Numbered from the stretch's first letter, positions 1 through 8,682 are shown. The stretch: DNA of 64,000 nt from Pseudomonas corrugata (GCF_001269905.1 NZ_LHVK01000006.1:273228-337227), one strand, 5' to 3'. Numbers and translations are program-made. Notes: generated by a model from the letters alone, not told the origin.

Positions 1-203
1 TCATAGACGGTAGTGTCCTTGTCGACTCGCACATGAAACGGACAGAACCGGCACATGTCCTGGCAGTACGGAATATGCACATAGAGCAGGGTTTCCACCC
101 CAGCGGCCACCGGACTCTCGAAGACCTGGGGCAGACGCTGATGCACAGCGTCCCCCAGTAGCGGATAGAAGTAATAGGTCAGCGGATAATAGGCCTCGTA
201 CAT
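1..203 (-). CDS. HemN-like radical SAM enzyme (N-terminal fragment, cut by window edge)
   Basis: Only the first 67 codons lie in the window; the gene runs off the left edge. Reading the minus strand from the ATG at 203 gives a protein beginning MYEAYYPLTYYFYPLLG, followed by LYVHIPYCQDMCRFC. The CxxxCxxC spacing (C-QDM-C-RF-C) after a HIP(Y/F)C stretch is the 4Fe-4S/SAM motif of the coproporphyrinogen oxidase (HemN)-like radical SAM family. A Shine-Dalgarno (AAGGGGA) sits about 8 nt upstream. The start is 11 nt after the stop of the amidohydrolase gene, so it is probably the last visible gene of the leftward operon. HemN-like proteins in secondary metabolism include methylases and cyclopropanating enzymes; the specific reaction cannot be told from this fragment. 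Heme biosynthesis is less likely given the neighbours. Confidence 0.8.
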   Translation of the reverse strand, partial: MYEAYYPLTYYFYPLLGDAVHQRLPQVFESPVAAGVETLLYVHIPYCQDMCRFCPFHVRVDKDTTVY

Positions 204-214
204 GGAGTTTCCCC

Positions 215-1033
215 TTATCCCGCCAACACTTGATCAGCGTTTCCACTAAGCACGGCTTGCAACAGTTCGCGATCGAAGCCGGCATCGAGAATCTTCTGGC
301 ACACCGCCGAGTAGCTGCCGCATACCGGCAGATCGGAACCAAACAGCACTTTGCTATGCACCGCCGGACGCTCGTGCAGCCAGTCCACCAGTACCTCGGC
401 CGGAACCAGAGCGGTGTCCAGATACACTCCCGGATAACGAACGGCCATTTCCAGCGCCTCGTCGTACCAGGTGGGCTTGCCGCCATGCGCAAAGATCACC
501 TTGAGTCGCGGGAAAGTTTCCACCAGGCGACGAAAATCCCCCGGCCGGATGAACTTCTGCTCGGTGTCGCGCTGCGCAGTAAGGCCGGTGTGGAACATGA
601 TGGGCTGGCCGACCTCGGCACACATTTCATAAACCGCCATCATCGAGTCGAGGTACGGATCAAACCCATGGTCGGCGGGGTAAAACTTGTAGCCCTTGAT
701 CCCGCGCTCGAAATCCTTGTGCCATTCCTGGAGTGGATCAGCGTGGTGCAACGGATTGATATTGCCGAACGGCACAAAGAATGGATCGTTGCCACAGAAG
801 TCCAGAATCAACTGGCTATCGATGGAAAAATTGGTTCCCGGCCCGCACTCTGCGAGGATCACCGCACGCACCGCACCGCGCTCTTGAAGATAAGCCTTCA
901 ACGCCGACGGATTGGAAAATATTTCACGAACATCGACCCCTTCCTCAAAAGGAAACTTGGTCAACAGGCCCTGAATATCGTCACGCAGCAGCGAGAACTT
1001 TCCGGCGTGAACATGGAAGTCTACGAAGTTCAT
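215..1033 (-). CDS. Amidohydrolase family (Amidohydro_2) metal-dependent hydrolase or decarboxylase
   Basis: A 272-residue TIM-barrel protein of the amidohydrolase superfamily. The visible metal-site landmarks are DFHVH at residues 5-9 (HxH after strand 1), MFHTG near 147, IFAHGG near 182, and FGSDLP near 235, which supplies the conserved Asp after strand 8. The length is typical of the Amidohydro_2 group, which includes ACMSD-type decarboxylases and lactone hydrolases. There is no signal peptide, so it is cytoplasmic. It lies 11 nt before the radical SAM gene and 12 nt after the monooxygenase gene on the same strand, consistent with one transcript. The substrate is unknown; hydrolysis or decarboxylation of a pathway intermediate is inferred from the setting. 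Confidence 0.82.
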   Translation of the reverse strand: MNFVDFHVHAGKFSLLRDDIQGLLTKFPFEEGVDVREIFSNPSALKAYLQERGAVRAVILAECGPGTNFSIDSQLILDFCGNDPFFVPFGNINPLHHADPLQEWHKDFERGIKGYKFYPADHGFDPYLDSMMAVYEMCAEVGQPIMFHTGLTAQRDTEQKFIRPGDFRRLVETFPRLKVIFAHGGKPTWYDEALEMAVRYPGVYLDTALVPAEVLVDWLHERPAVHSKVLFGSDLPVCGSYSAVCQKILDAGFDRELLQAVLSGNADQVLAG

Positions 1034-1045
1034 TATTAATTCCCT

Positions 1046-2647
1046 TTAAAATGTCGAAATCACGTTCCACAGTTTCTGAGCGTCCACAGCTGGACTACGG
1101 TGCTCTACCGGCAATTGCTTCGACAGGAACTCCAACAGCGGCTCGATGTGTTCTGCCTCACGCCACTCAGCGGCCAGGTCTTCAATAGTGTGATGCTCTG
1201 CCAACAACTTTCCATCGCGGTAGTGCCGGACAATCGGGTGCAGGAAGTTCGAATCTTCAGCGCGCTTGATATTCTCCCTGGCAATGCGCGAAACATTGAA
1301 CGGATTGTCAAACTTGCGCTGGCCAAACTCCAGGGTCAGGGTCATATACTCATCAGCGGCAAAGCGTTGCGCGATGTAGTCCTGGGGCAGTTCCAAGTGC
1401 CAGCTCAAGCGTTGTTGCTGCCGATCAATCAGCATCACATCCTGCAGGAAACCCGGCTGCTGCCAGAGTGCCGAAGACTGGTTGACCCGTTCGATTATGC
1501 GCTCGCATGTCGGCGCCACCTGCAACTCATGGGTCACCTGCGGTAAGGCGATACCATCGTAGCGCTCCAACAGCAGTTGGCACAGGGTGCGCACGTTGTA
1601 ACGGAAGCCGTGGATGAACCCCGACATGTACTTCTTGTAGTCAAGGTACTGCATCAGGGTGCCGGCAAAATAAAGATCGGGAATATTCTGTGACTGCCAA
1701 TCCGCCCGCTGCGCGGGTAGACGGCCCCGGGAGCACAACTCAGGGCGGCAAGACTCGTCAAACATCGAATCGTCGAAGCGAAATCCGGTACAGGCAATCA
1801 CGCGATCGTATTCGATGACTTCCTGTTCGCCCTCGGCGTGCTGGTAACCGAAGTAGGCCTTGAACTTGTCGCCGTCGCGCTCGATGCGATGCAGTTCTAC
1901 ATCGAGGATCGCGTTCTGTGATTTAAGCTGGTACGTATCGAGCAGGTTGTTGTTGACCGCGCGCAAATGCCCCACGTAATGGGTCGACCAGGCCATGCGC
2001 AATGGATTCGGGCTCGCCACGTGGATCATCGCTGCATGCTCCATCAGTGCATCGGCAGTCTCGAAGCCAGAGTTACCCTTGCCCAGGATCAGCACTTTCT
2101 TGTTGGTCAACGGCACCGGGTCGATGTCCATATCAACATAGTGCTCAGCGTGTTCGATCCCCTCGATGTCCGGCAGCCAAGGCAGATGCACGCCTGTCGC
2201 GACAATCAGCACACGGGCCCGCAGTTCCTCGCCCGTGGACAAGGTGACGATGAAGTCCTGATCGCGACGCACGTTCACCACAGCGCTATCGGTACGCACG
2301 TTAAGCTGATGTTCCTTGGCAAAACCATCCAGATAACGCGGCATGTCATCGGCATCGGGAAAATAACGTTGGCTGTAGTCGGTGAACCGAGCCGCAGTGC
2401 TTTCGCTGCTTAACAGCGAGTTCCAGTCCCAACGCAAGTTAATTTCAGGATCGGAATAACCGGTATGGACTTTATTGATTGAGATCAACTTCCTGTGTCG
2501 TGGAAATCGTTCAAATGAAGTGCCGGCGCGACGTCCGCTCTCTACAATCAAATAATCACGCCCTTGTTGCTGCAAGCAATGACCGGCCTGCAGCCCTCCC
2601 GGACCAGCGCCAATAACCAGGTATCCATACGTCTTCTTAGCGGACAT
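1046..2647 (-). CDS. FAD/NAD(P)-dependent monooxygenase-like oxidoreductase (FOXRED2-like)
   Basis: A 533-residue flavoprotein. GAGPGGLQAG at residues 13-22 is the FAD dinucleotide-binding loop, and GKGNSG near 190 is a second Rossmann loop expected to bind NAD(P)H. ATGVHLPW and IACTGFRFD are the strand-ending motifs common in flavin monooxygenases. The FPRHRKLISINK stretch near residue 48 and the long C-terminal region recall FOXRED-type oxidoreductases rather than plain Baeyer-Villiger enzymes. The start ATG at 2647 has a strong Shine-Dalgarno, TAAGGAGAG. It is cytoplasmic and sits in the leftward operon between the methyltransferase-fold gene and the amidohydrolase. N- or S-oxygenation or a Baeyer-Villiger step are possible roles; the substrate is not deducible. 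Confidence 0.82.
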   Translation of the reverse strand: MSAKKTYGYLVIGAGPGGLQAGHCLQQQGRDYLIVESGRRAGTSFERFPRHRKLISINKVHTGYSDPEINLRWDWNSLLSSESTAARFTDYSQRYFPDADDMPRYLDGFAKEHQLNVRTDSAVVNVRRDQDFIVTLSTGEELRARVLIVATGVHLPWLPDIEGIEHAEHYVDMDIDPVPLTNKKVLILGKGNSGFETADALMEHAAMIHVASPNPLRMAWSTHYVGHLRAVNNNLLDTYQLKSQNAILDVELHRIERDGDKFKAYFGYQHAEGEQEVIEYDRVIACTGFRFDDSMFDESCRPELCSRGRLPAQRADWQSQNIPDLYFAGTLMQYLDYKKYMSGFIHGFRYNVRTLCQLLLERYDGIALPQVTHELQVAPTCERIIERVNQSSALWQQPGFLQDVMLIDRQQQRLSWHLELPQDYIAQRFAADEYMTLTLEFGQRKFDNPFNVSRIARENIKRAEDSNFLHPIVRHYRDGKLLAEHHTIEDLAAEWREAEHIEPLLEFLSKQLPVEHRSPAVDAQKLWNVISTF

Positions 2648-2797
2648 TTAAACTCTCCTTATGTTTCACTTAGTGCCAGGAACAGCGCGCACGTAGACGT
2701 CCACGCTATTACGATGCGGGATAAATTAGTTTCTCAGATCAACAACAAAACTGGCCTGACGGCCACGGACTTACATCAAAGCTGAACCGGCTTGGAA

Positions 2798-3826
2798 TTA
2801 TAGATAACCAATGACCGCATGTTTCTCGCCGCTGGACCTGATCACTTGGGTGCGAGTAAAACCGGCCTCATGTAATAGCGCTTGAAACTGGGTCTCCGTG
2901 CGGTGTTGCCCACCGGTCTCCAAGAGCATCGCCAGGTCCTGCATCACTGCCGCAAACGGCTCGGCGCCTGATGCTTCCAACAAGCGATCGAGCACCAGCA
3001 CTCGTCCTCCGGGATTCAACGCTTGGCGAACCCGGCGCAATAGCTGTAGAGATTGCTCGTCGTTCCAGTCAGAGAGAATGAACCCCAAGGAGTAGGCATC
3101 CGCGTGGGGCAACTCACCGGACCAGAAGTCACCCGGCACAAAGCTGACCCTGGAAGCCAACCCCACCTCACTGATCCGCGCCAGGCAATGGGGCTCCACA
3201 GCAGGCAGGTCGAATACCACTGCGCTGAGCTCGGCATGCCGTTGCGCGGCAGCGATGGCGAAGGTACCGATGCCGCCCCCCAAGTCGACCAGGCTCGATA
3301 CGTCGTCCACCACCCTCAGCTTCACCAACTCTGCTGACGGCTCGCGGCTGAGGTTCCACATTGCATCATGGAATGCAGCGCCACGGTCCTCGGCCAACAG
3401 ATAGTCGAAGGGGGCCGACGCGTCTTGCGCCAGTTTCGCCCATTGCGCCTGGCCGCTGCCCACGGCATCGCCTAGGTGGCGAAACAGCGGCAGAGTGTTG
3501 CTGTCAAAGTGTTCGAGCAAAGGTCCCAGGTACTGTGCCGACTGAGGATCCAACGCGCCGTGGGCGGATGCCGACAGTCGATAGCCGCCTGCCTGCTCCT
3601 CGACCAGCCCCCAGGCAACCGCGCCGCGTAAAAACCGCTCCAGTGTGGCGCCGTCCAGTCCCAGTGAGTCTGCCAGAGCGTCTGCCCCCGGCCCCGCATC
3701 AGCGCTGGCAAGCGCCCGGAAAATCCCCAGTCGATGCCCCTGCAGCAGAATTGCGCTGCCCATGAAGCCATAGAGCGCCAGGCTTACGGGATCGAGGACC
3801 TTCTCGCCCCTTGGTGGTACTACCAT
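2798..3826 (-). CDS. Class I SAM-dependent O-methyltransferase-fold protein (Methyltransf_2)
   Basis: A 342-residue protein with an N-terminal winged-helix dimerisation domain and a C-terminal SAM-binding domain. The SAM loop LVDLGGGIG is at about 179-187, followed by VVFDLPAV (acidic strand 2) and VPGDFW. ALNPGGRVLVLD is the usual Methyltransf_2 strand 5. The expected catalytic LHDW motif reads LSDW (about residues 251-254), so the general-base His is replaced by Ser; this may indicate a non-methyl-transfer or altered reaction. I chose the ATG at 3826 over the TTG six codons earlier because AGGGAGG lies 5 nt before it. The gene is 30 nt from the DNA glycosylase gene and 150 nt from the monooxygenase gene. 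Confidence 0.8.
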   Translation of the reverse strand: MVVPPRGEKVLDPVSLALYGFMGSAILLQGHRLGIFRALASADAGPGADALADSLGLDGATLERFLRGAVAWGLVEEQAGGYRLSASAHGALDPQSAQYLGPLLEHFDSNTLPLFRHLGDAVGSGQAQWAKLAQDASAPFDYLLAEDRGAAFHDAMWNLSREPSAELVKLRVVDDVSSLVDLGGGIGTFAIAAAQRHAELSAVVFDLPAVEPHCLARISEVGLASRVSFVPGDFWSGELPHADAYSLGFILSDWNDEQSLQLLRRVRQALNPGGRVLVLDRLLEASGAEPFAAVMQDLAMLLETGGQHRTETQFQALLHEAGFTRTQVIRSSGEKHAVIGYL

Positions 3827-3856
3827 ATCAACCTCCCTGTCCAATTGATGGAGTGA

Positions 3857-4963
3857 TTAAACGCCCAGCTCGAAGGAGCCTTGGGCCACGACTTGCCCAT
3901 TAATGATCAGATGCACCTCATGTGCGCCGGGGTAGTAACTTCTCAGCGAACTGCTTTCGATACTGTGATCGCGCTGCAGCTTCACCGTCCCCTTGACCAA
4001 CTTCTGGCGCTTGCTCCACTTGAATACACGACGGTTGATCTGGCCTCGGGCGCCCGGCGCGAGAATGGCGTAGTCGATCATCAGCCCATGCTCGCAGGTG
4101 CTGTCGATCTGGATATCGCAGTCCAGAGAAATACGCTCTCCAGATTTGATCTGCGAAGGCCCGACCTGGAAGTGCTTGATCTGCACCGGCGCGGCCATGG
4201 AATACCCAAGCAGCTCCAGCGCCCGGCTGTCACCGCGACGCGCCAAGGTTCGCAGCGAATGGCGGATGATCCAATCGGTGTGCGGCCCACGCGCCTCGAC
4301 CTGCCAACGCTCCAGCACATCGAGCACAGCGCCGGGATGATCCTTGCTGATGTCATTGAGGTTGTTTGCCACTGAGCGACGTACGTACTCGCTGCGATCG
4401 CTGCGCAGAAGCTCCAATAAAGCCAGGACCGGCGCCGGGTCAACCAACAGGCTCGGCACCCGCGTGGCCCACGGCAGGCGCGGACGCGTGCCCTCGGAAA
4501 CCAGCCTGCGCACATCGTTGCTGTCATCGCTGGCCCAGCCGGCCAGCACCTGCAATGTAGGCTCCGGATAGGCATCCAGATAAGGCCGGATGGCGAACTC
4601 GCCAGTGAAGTGCTGAGTCACCTTCCTGATCGCTTGCATGGCGGCATCAAAGTGCTCTAGACCGCGGGTTTCGAAAATATCCGCGATCACCCACACAGGG
4701 AACCCGGTCATGCGACCAAAGCGGGTCCCGGGGATCGGATCAAGCATCCTGACCAACACCTGGGCCGCCGACACAAACTCCAGACCCAACCCCTCCCAGA
4801 GGGCGTTAGCCATGGCCTTCACTCGTGCCTTCATCTCCAGCGGCCCCAGGTCCGCCGGCAACGAGGCGCTATAACGCTGCTGATCGAAGCCCTCTAGCAG
4901 CGCGGCAGCGCGACCGCCCAACTCGACGCCAAGCGGATGATCGAAGTAATCCTTGAAGTCCAT
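3857..4963 (-). CDS. AlkC-type DNA glycosylase with C-terminal Ig-like domain
   Basis: A 368-residue HEAT-like repeat protein of the AlkC/AlkD superfamily, which excises alkylated bases such as 3-methyladenine without flipping the base. Residues 1-250 form the helical repeats, including VRRLVSEGTRPRLPWA (151-166), YVRRSVANNLNDISKDHP (193-210) and DWIIRHSLRTLARRGD (230-245). Residues 259-368 are beta-rich and look like the Ig-like domain of the longer AlkC subclass. From memory, Pseudomonas fluorescens AlkC uses Glu121, Glu156, Trp164 and Asp203; this protein has E122, E157, W165 and D204, a constant offset of one, so the active site appears intact. It sits inside a biosynthesis/export operon, 15 nt after the LolA-like gene, which favours a self-resistance role over general repair. 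That role is inferred. Confidence 0.85.
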   Translation of the reverse strand: MDFKDYFDHPLGVELGGRAAALLEGFDQQRYSASLPADLGPLEMKARVKAMANALWEGLGLEFVSAAQVLVRMLDPIPGTRFGRMTGFPVWVIADIFETRGLEHFDAAMQAIRKVTQHFTGEFAIRPYLDAYPEPTLQVLAGWASDDSNDVRRLVSEGTRPRLPWATRVPSLLVDPAPVLALLELLRSDRSEYVRRSVANNLNDISKDHPGAVLDVLERWQVEARGPHTDWIIRHSLRTLARRGDSRALELLGYSMAAPVQIKHFQVGPSQIKSGERISLDCDIQIDSTCEHGLMIDYAILAPGARGQINRRVFKWSKRQKLVKGTVKLQRDHSIESSSLRSYYPGAHEVHLIINGQVVAQGSFELGV

Positions 4964-4978
4964 GACATATCCCTTGAA

Positions 4979-5764
4979 TCAACGCTGAGCGTCGAGGCTG
5001 CTCTTATCGAACGTCAGCTCGTTATATCCATTGCCAAAGCGGTAGTTGCTCCAGCGCATCCAGGTCTGCTTGCCGGTCTGGTGGTTGACCATTCGCATCT
5101 CGCTGGCCCGCCAGTAGCGGTCCAGGTAAACACCATAACCGCTGTAGGTCTGGGTTTTGAGCAACGCATTCTTACGGTCGTAGTATTCCACCTTGAGCGG
5201 CCGGTAATACTGCTTGTCGAGCCAGGTCACTTGACGGGTGTAGCCGGAGCGCGGGTACGCAGGGGTCATTTCCAGCTTGTACGCGTCCAACCCATCAACT
5301 ATCTCGTCCCCCAGATACTGGTACTGGTACTTATCGAGCTCCCAGCTGGCCATGTCCTCGTATGCGAATTCACTGCCCATGAACGGGCCTGACTTGTTCT
5401 CCGAAGCAATCCGCTTGACCCGACGCAGCGACGGGAAAAACTGCCACTGATCATCCGAGGTCAGGCTATGGGCGTGGGTCAGCAAGGTGGTGCCACGCAC
5501 ATCCGCGGGGCTCAGAAAACGCACCAGACTCTTGTCGCCATCGGCATGTACTTCAAAGAACTGCACCGCCAACTCACGGGTACTTACCGCGCCGTAGGCA
5601 TTACGCAACTCCATCTGCAGATCCGCCGACATGTCCTTCCAACCGACGTTGTGCTGGTCCGCCTGCCTCGCGATCTCCTGACCTTTCTCATCGGCCACGG
5701 CCACGCTCACATCAACGAGGCAGAACAGCATCGCCAAGTACTTCACGCTCTTCAGTCCTTTCAC
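4979..5764 (-). CDS. Outer membrane lipoprotein-sorting (LolA-like) periplasmic protein
   Basis: A 261-residue exported protein. The N-terminal signal peptide ends near VSVAVADEKG, at about residue 24. The rest is rich in aromatic beta-strands (QWQFFPSLRRVKRI, YKLEMTPAYP, VTWLDKQYYRPLKVEYYD, WMRWSNYRF), the pattern of the LolA-like family usually annotated as outer membrane lipoprotein-sorting protein. It begins at a GTG (5762-5764) with GGAGAAG just upstream, and its start overlaps the end of the MMPL transporter gene by 53 nt, implying coupled translation. Members of this family commonly accompany MMPL/RND pumps and probably shuttle hydrophobic molecules across the periplasm. It is not LolA itself, which in core genomes lies elsewhere. 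Confidence 0.82.
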   Translation of the reverse strand: MKGLKSVKYLAMLFCLVDVSVAVADEKGQEIARQADQHNVGWKDMSADLQMELRNAYGAVSTRELAVQFFEVHADGDKSLVRFLSPADVRGTTLLTHAHSLTSDDQWQFFPSLRRVKRIASENKSGPFMGSEFAYEDMASWELDKYQYQYLGDEIVDGLDAYKLEMTPAYPRSGYTRQVTWLDKQYYRPLKVEYYDRKNALLKTQTYSGYGVYLDRYWRASEMRMVNHQTGKQTWMRWSNYRFGNGYNELTFDKSSLDAQR

Positions 5765-8054
5765 GCTTCTTCTCCAATGTCAGTTCAAGCAACCCCGGCA
5801 GCAGGAAAAAATCCGCCAGCAGAGCAATCACTAATGTCAGGGCGGTCACCAGCCCCATTTCCCGGTTCAAGGCGAATTCGGATGTGGCCAGGACCAGGAA
5901 CCCGGCCGTCAAGGTCAGCGAGGTCACCAATAAGGCAGGCGCCGTGCTGGTGAAAGCCTCGACAACCGCTTCACCCACCGTCTGGCCGTGGGACTTGACC
6001 CGCTGCAACACCGCGTACATGAAGTGGATGGTGTCATCGACCACCACCCCCAACGTCATGGAGGCGACGATGGCCACCGAGAACCCAACCTGCCCAACGC
6101 AGATCCACCAGATCCCTAGAGCCATGGCTGCCGGAATCACGTTCGGCACCATGGACAGCAGGCCCAGCTTCCAAGAGCGGAACAACAGCATCAGCAGGAC
6201 CGCGACCACCGCCGCCGAGGCGATGATCCCCCACATCATGCTTTCGATATTGCGCTGACCGATGTGGGCAAAGATCAATGTGGTGCTGGCGGCCTTGGCC
6301 TCGATTGCCGGTGTGTTGCTGGCCAGCCACGACATAGAGCGACGCTCGAAGTCGAGCATTTGCCGGGTACTCAGTTCGTGTAGCGCCACTACGCTCCGGG
6401 TGACCGTGCGACTGACATCGATCTGGTTATTCAGGTCGAGTCCATAAGGTAAGGACTGCTCGTACAGCAGCAGACTCTGCGCCGCCACCTCGGTGCTTTC
6501 CGGCAGCCGATAAGCCTCCTCGGTGCCAGTGGTCAGACTACGGTTGACTCGCTTTACCACGTCCGAGAGCGAACTGACATGGGCGACTTCCGGCTGTTGG
6601 CGCAACCAAGCGGTATAGTCCTCCACCTGAGCCAGGAAGACCGGGTCGTTGACGCCGCTGCTTGATTTGGACTTGAGCGCATACTCGATGGTGTAAAGAC
6701 CGGTTAGGTTCTGCTCGGTGTAGTCATTGGCCTGACGGAAAGCCGTCTCCGGGCTGAACCAGCGCAGATACTGATCATTGAGCTCATTACGCCCGGCCAA
6801 CGAGGCCAGCACCACTACCACAGGGATGCTCAGCCACATCAACCGCCGCGAGCGTGACTGCACCCAGGTGCCGAAGCGAGTCATCAGATGCTCCAGCGGA
6901 TCCCCCTTGACGCCAGCCTTGAGCGGCAGCAGCGCGACCAGGCCTGGCAGCAGAAACAGAGTGAACAACCAGGCCAGGGCGATGCCGATCGAGACAATGT
7001 TGCCCAAGTCACGGAAAGGCGGGATCTCGCTGAAGTTCAGGGACAGGAACGCTACAGCAGTGGTCACGCTGGTCACAGTGACCGGTACGAGGGTTTCGTG
7101 CAGCGCCTCGCGCAATGCATCCAAGCGCGTAGCCCCCTTGCGCAGATGCATCAGGGTGACCGACAGCACATGCACCGAGTCCGCCACGGCGATCATCAGA
7201 ATCACCAGTGGCGCAGACGCCGAGAGCGAAGTCAGGCTCATGCCCAGCCAGCCCGCAATACCCTCGGCGCTGGTCATGGCCAGATACACCACGGCCACTG
7301 CTGCCACTGTGGCCAGCACACTGCGCAGCATGATCAACGCGGCAATCAGGATTACCAGATAGACCCAAGGGGTCAGGTTGGCGGCGTCACCCATGGCAGC
7401 TTCCAGAAAGGCATTGTTGTACATCGCCATGCCCGTCAGATGCACTTTTATCCCGGGAAATCTGGCTTGCGCCTCCTCAGCCAGTTGGCGGGCGAAACCC
7501 ACCACCTCACTGTTCTCATAAGGAGAAACCCCGGCCAGGTGGTACACCACGTTGACCGCGGCGACATTGCCGGCCTTGGACACCAGGCGACCCACCAACT
7601 GCGGCTCTGACAAGGCGATGGTGCGGATTCGCTGGCGTTGCTGCTCGTTCAAGGTGGCGGCATCACGCACCAGGTCGGCGACCTGGATGTTGTCCGCGTC
7701 GGCGTCGATATTCTGAAAGTTGCTGAGGGAGTCCACCCGCACCGAATAAGGTGTCTGCCAGGCGCGCTGGGTTATCCACTGCAGCGCCTCGAGGGACGAC
7801 TGGCTGAATACCTCGCCCGACTCCGGCGCCACAACAATAAACAGGTTGTCCGACCGGTCAAAGGTGGCCTGCATCTGCTCTTGCGCCATCAACTCCGGGT
7901 TATCCGGGGCAAGATACACTCGGTAGTCGGTACTGAAGCCGAGCCGGCTCTGCCCCAGGCTTGCCAAATAGGCCAGCCCTAGAAACAGCAGCAGGAACCC
8001 CCATCGCAAGCGCACTACCGCTGACACTATCGTTCTCATCATTTTGACATCCAT
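5712..8054 (-). CDS. RND/MMPL family transporter
   Basis: A large inner-membrane exporter of about 780 residues with two repeats of a periplasmic loop plus six membrane segments. TM1 is LRWGFLLLFLGLAYLASL. The proton-relay segments LMIAVADSVHVLSVTLMHL (first half) and MTLGVVVDDTIHFMYAVL (second half) carry the acidic residues typical of the COG1033 MMPL group. The start is uncertain: a TTG at 8087, ATG at 8054 and tandem ATGs at 8042/8039 are in frame, none with a strong Shine-Dalgarno; I used 8054. It is the first gene of the leftward operon, its 3' end overlaps the LolA-like gene, and a predicted outer-membrane barrel lies across the divergent promoter. The three could form an export route for the product, which is inference. 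Confidence 0.88.
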   Translation of the reverse strand: MDVKMMRTIVSAVVRLRWGFLLLFLGLAYLASLGQSRLGFSTDYRVYLAPDNPELMAQEQMQATFDRSDNLFIVVAPESGEVFSQSSLEALQWITQRAWQTPYSVRVDSLSNFQNIDADADNIQVADLVRDAATLNEQQRQRIRTIALSEPQLVGRLVSKAGNVAAVNVVYHLAGVSPYENSEVVGFARQLAEEAQARFPGIKVHLTGMAMYNNAFLEAAMGDAANLTPWVYLVILIAALIMLRSVLATVAAVAVVYLAMTSAEGIAGWLGMSLTSLSASAPLVILMIAVADSVHVLSVTLMHLRKGATRLDALREALHETLVPVTVTSVTTAVAFLSLNFSEIPPFRDLGNIVSIGIALAWLFTLFLLPGLVALLPLKAGVKGDPLEHLMTRFGTWVQSRSRRLMWLSIPVVVVLASLAGRNELNDQYLRWFSPETAFRQANDYTEQNLTGLYTIEYALKSKSSSGVNDPVFLAQVEDYTAWLRQQPEVAHVSSLSDVVKRVNRSLTTGTEEAYRLPESTEVAAQSLLLYEQSLPYGLDLNNQIDVSRTVTRSVVALHELSTRQMLDFERRSMSWLASNTPAIEAKAASTTLIFAHIGQRNIESMMWGIIASAAVVAVLLMLLFRSWKLGLLSMVPNVIPAAMALGIWWICVGQVGFSVAIVASMTLGVVVDDTIHFMYAVLQRVKSHGQTVGEAVVEAFTSTAPALLVTSLTLTAGFLVLATSEFALNREMGLVTALTLVIALLADFFLLPGLLELTLEKKRERTEEREVLGDAVLPR

Positions 8055-8184
8055 TCCAAAAGGGCCATGTGATCGATGGGTGCGCAAGCTATAGAAACAC
8101 TTCTTTCACGTCAACAGTTGACGTGCAAACATTTAACTTGTAGTTTTTTTACGTCAAATATGGCGTCACATTAAGGAGCAAGAC
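8055..8184. promoter_or_regulatory. Divergent promoter region of the metabolite cluster
   Basis: The 130-nt gap separates the leftward operon (exporter first) from the rightward operon (DUF1330 gene first). It holds a perfect 19-bp palindrome at 8107-8125 and two more CGTCA words on the rightward side, followed by a clean Shine-Dalgarno TAAGGAG before the ATG at 8185. The T-rich stretch at 8134-8150 probably overlaps core promoter elements, but I cannot place -35/-10 boxes with confidence. Confidence 0.6.
8107..8125. promoter_or_regulatory. Perfect 19-bp palindrome, candidate regulator operator
   Basis: CACGTCAACAGTTGACGTG is a perfect inverted repeat: nine-base arms (CACGTCAAC/GTTGACGTG) around one A. 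Its size and symmetry fit a winged-helix dimer such as MarR, and a MarR-type gene closes the rightward operon. Related half-words ACGTCAA and GCGTCAC follow at 8151 and 8163. The assignment to that regulator is inferred. Confidence 0.6.
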
Positions 8185-8682
8185 ATGAAGCTGAACGTAA
8201 TCAGCGAAGCACACCAGCCCAGCCCGGTTTCGGCTGTAGTGCTGGACGGTCGGGTTTCCCAGCCGATGTTTGGAGAGCTGGACGTGCGTCGCCTGCAACT
8301 CTCCCCCGCAGTGGATGGGCAACCGGGGGTTCAGGTGACCGGAGTCAAACAGGATCTGGCACGCTGGGCCGAAGTCCAGGGCCCCACCATGCTGGTGGCC
8401 TTTCAGTTCCAGGCCCCTGATGCCTCAGACAACGCCGATGCCCTGGCCAGGTATGTCGCTGATCGCGAACCAGCCCTGACCCGACATGGCGGGCGCGTGG
8501 TAATCAGCGCGGTCACAGAGCGCGGTGAACAGTGGTCCTTCGACGGATTCGAGATCATCGAATTCCCGTCAGCGGACACCGTGGGACAACTGATGCAAGA
8601 TCCCGACTACCGCAATCGGACTGCGGCTTCCAGCGCGGTATTCGGTGGCGCCTTTGCCATGGCCCCGATCCAAGCCGCCTAA
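8185..8682 (+). CDS. DUF1330-like dimeric alpha/beta-barrel protein
   Basis: A 165-residue soluble protein. The second half (ALARYVADREPALTRHGGR, then FDGFEIIEFPSADT and MQDPDYRNRTAAS) matches the DUF1330 signature: a Y-x(2)-RE-x-L helix, GGR turn, the IxxFPS strand and the dP-x-Y helix of the ferredoxin-like dimeric barrel. The first 80 residues are less recognisable and may be a second barrel half. The start ATG is preceded by TAAGGAG at the ideal distance. It is the first gene of the rightward operon, 22 nt before the P450 gene. Dimeric barrels in biosynthetic clusters often act as monooxygenases, cyclases or binding proteins; no catalytic role can be assigned here. Confidence 0.7.
   Translation: MKLNVISEAHQPSPVSAVVLDGRVSQPMFGELDVRRLQLSPAVDGQPGVQVTGVKQDLARWAEVQGPTMLVAFQFQAPDASDNADALARYVADREPALTRHGGRVVISAVTERGEQWSFDGFEIIEFPSADTVGQLMQDPDYRNRTAASSAVFGGAFAMAPIQAA

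Noticed and set aside
1..492. 163-codon minus-strand frame at the left edge
   Set aside because: It is a shadow of the amidohydrolase gene; the real left-edge gene is in a different frame and starts at 203.
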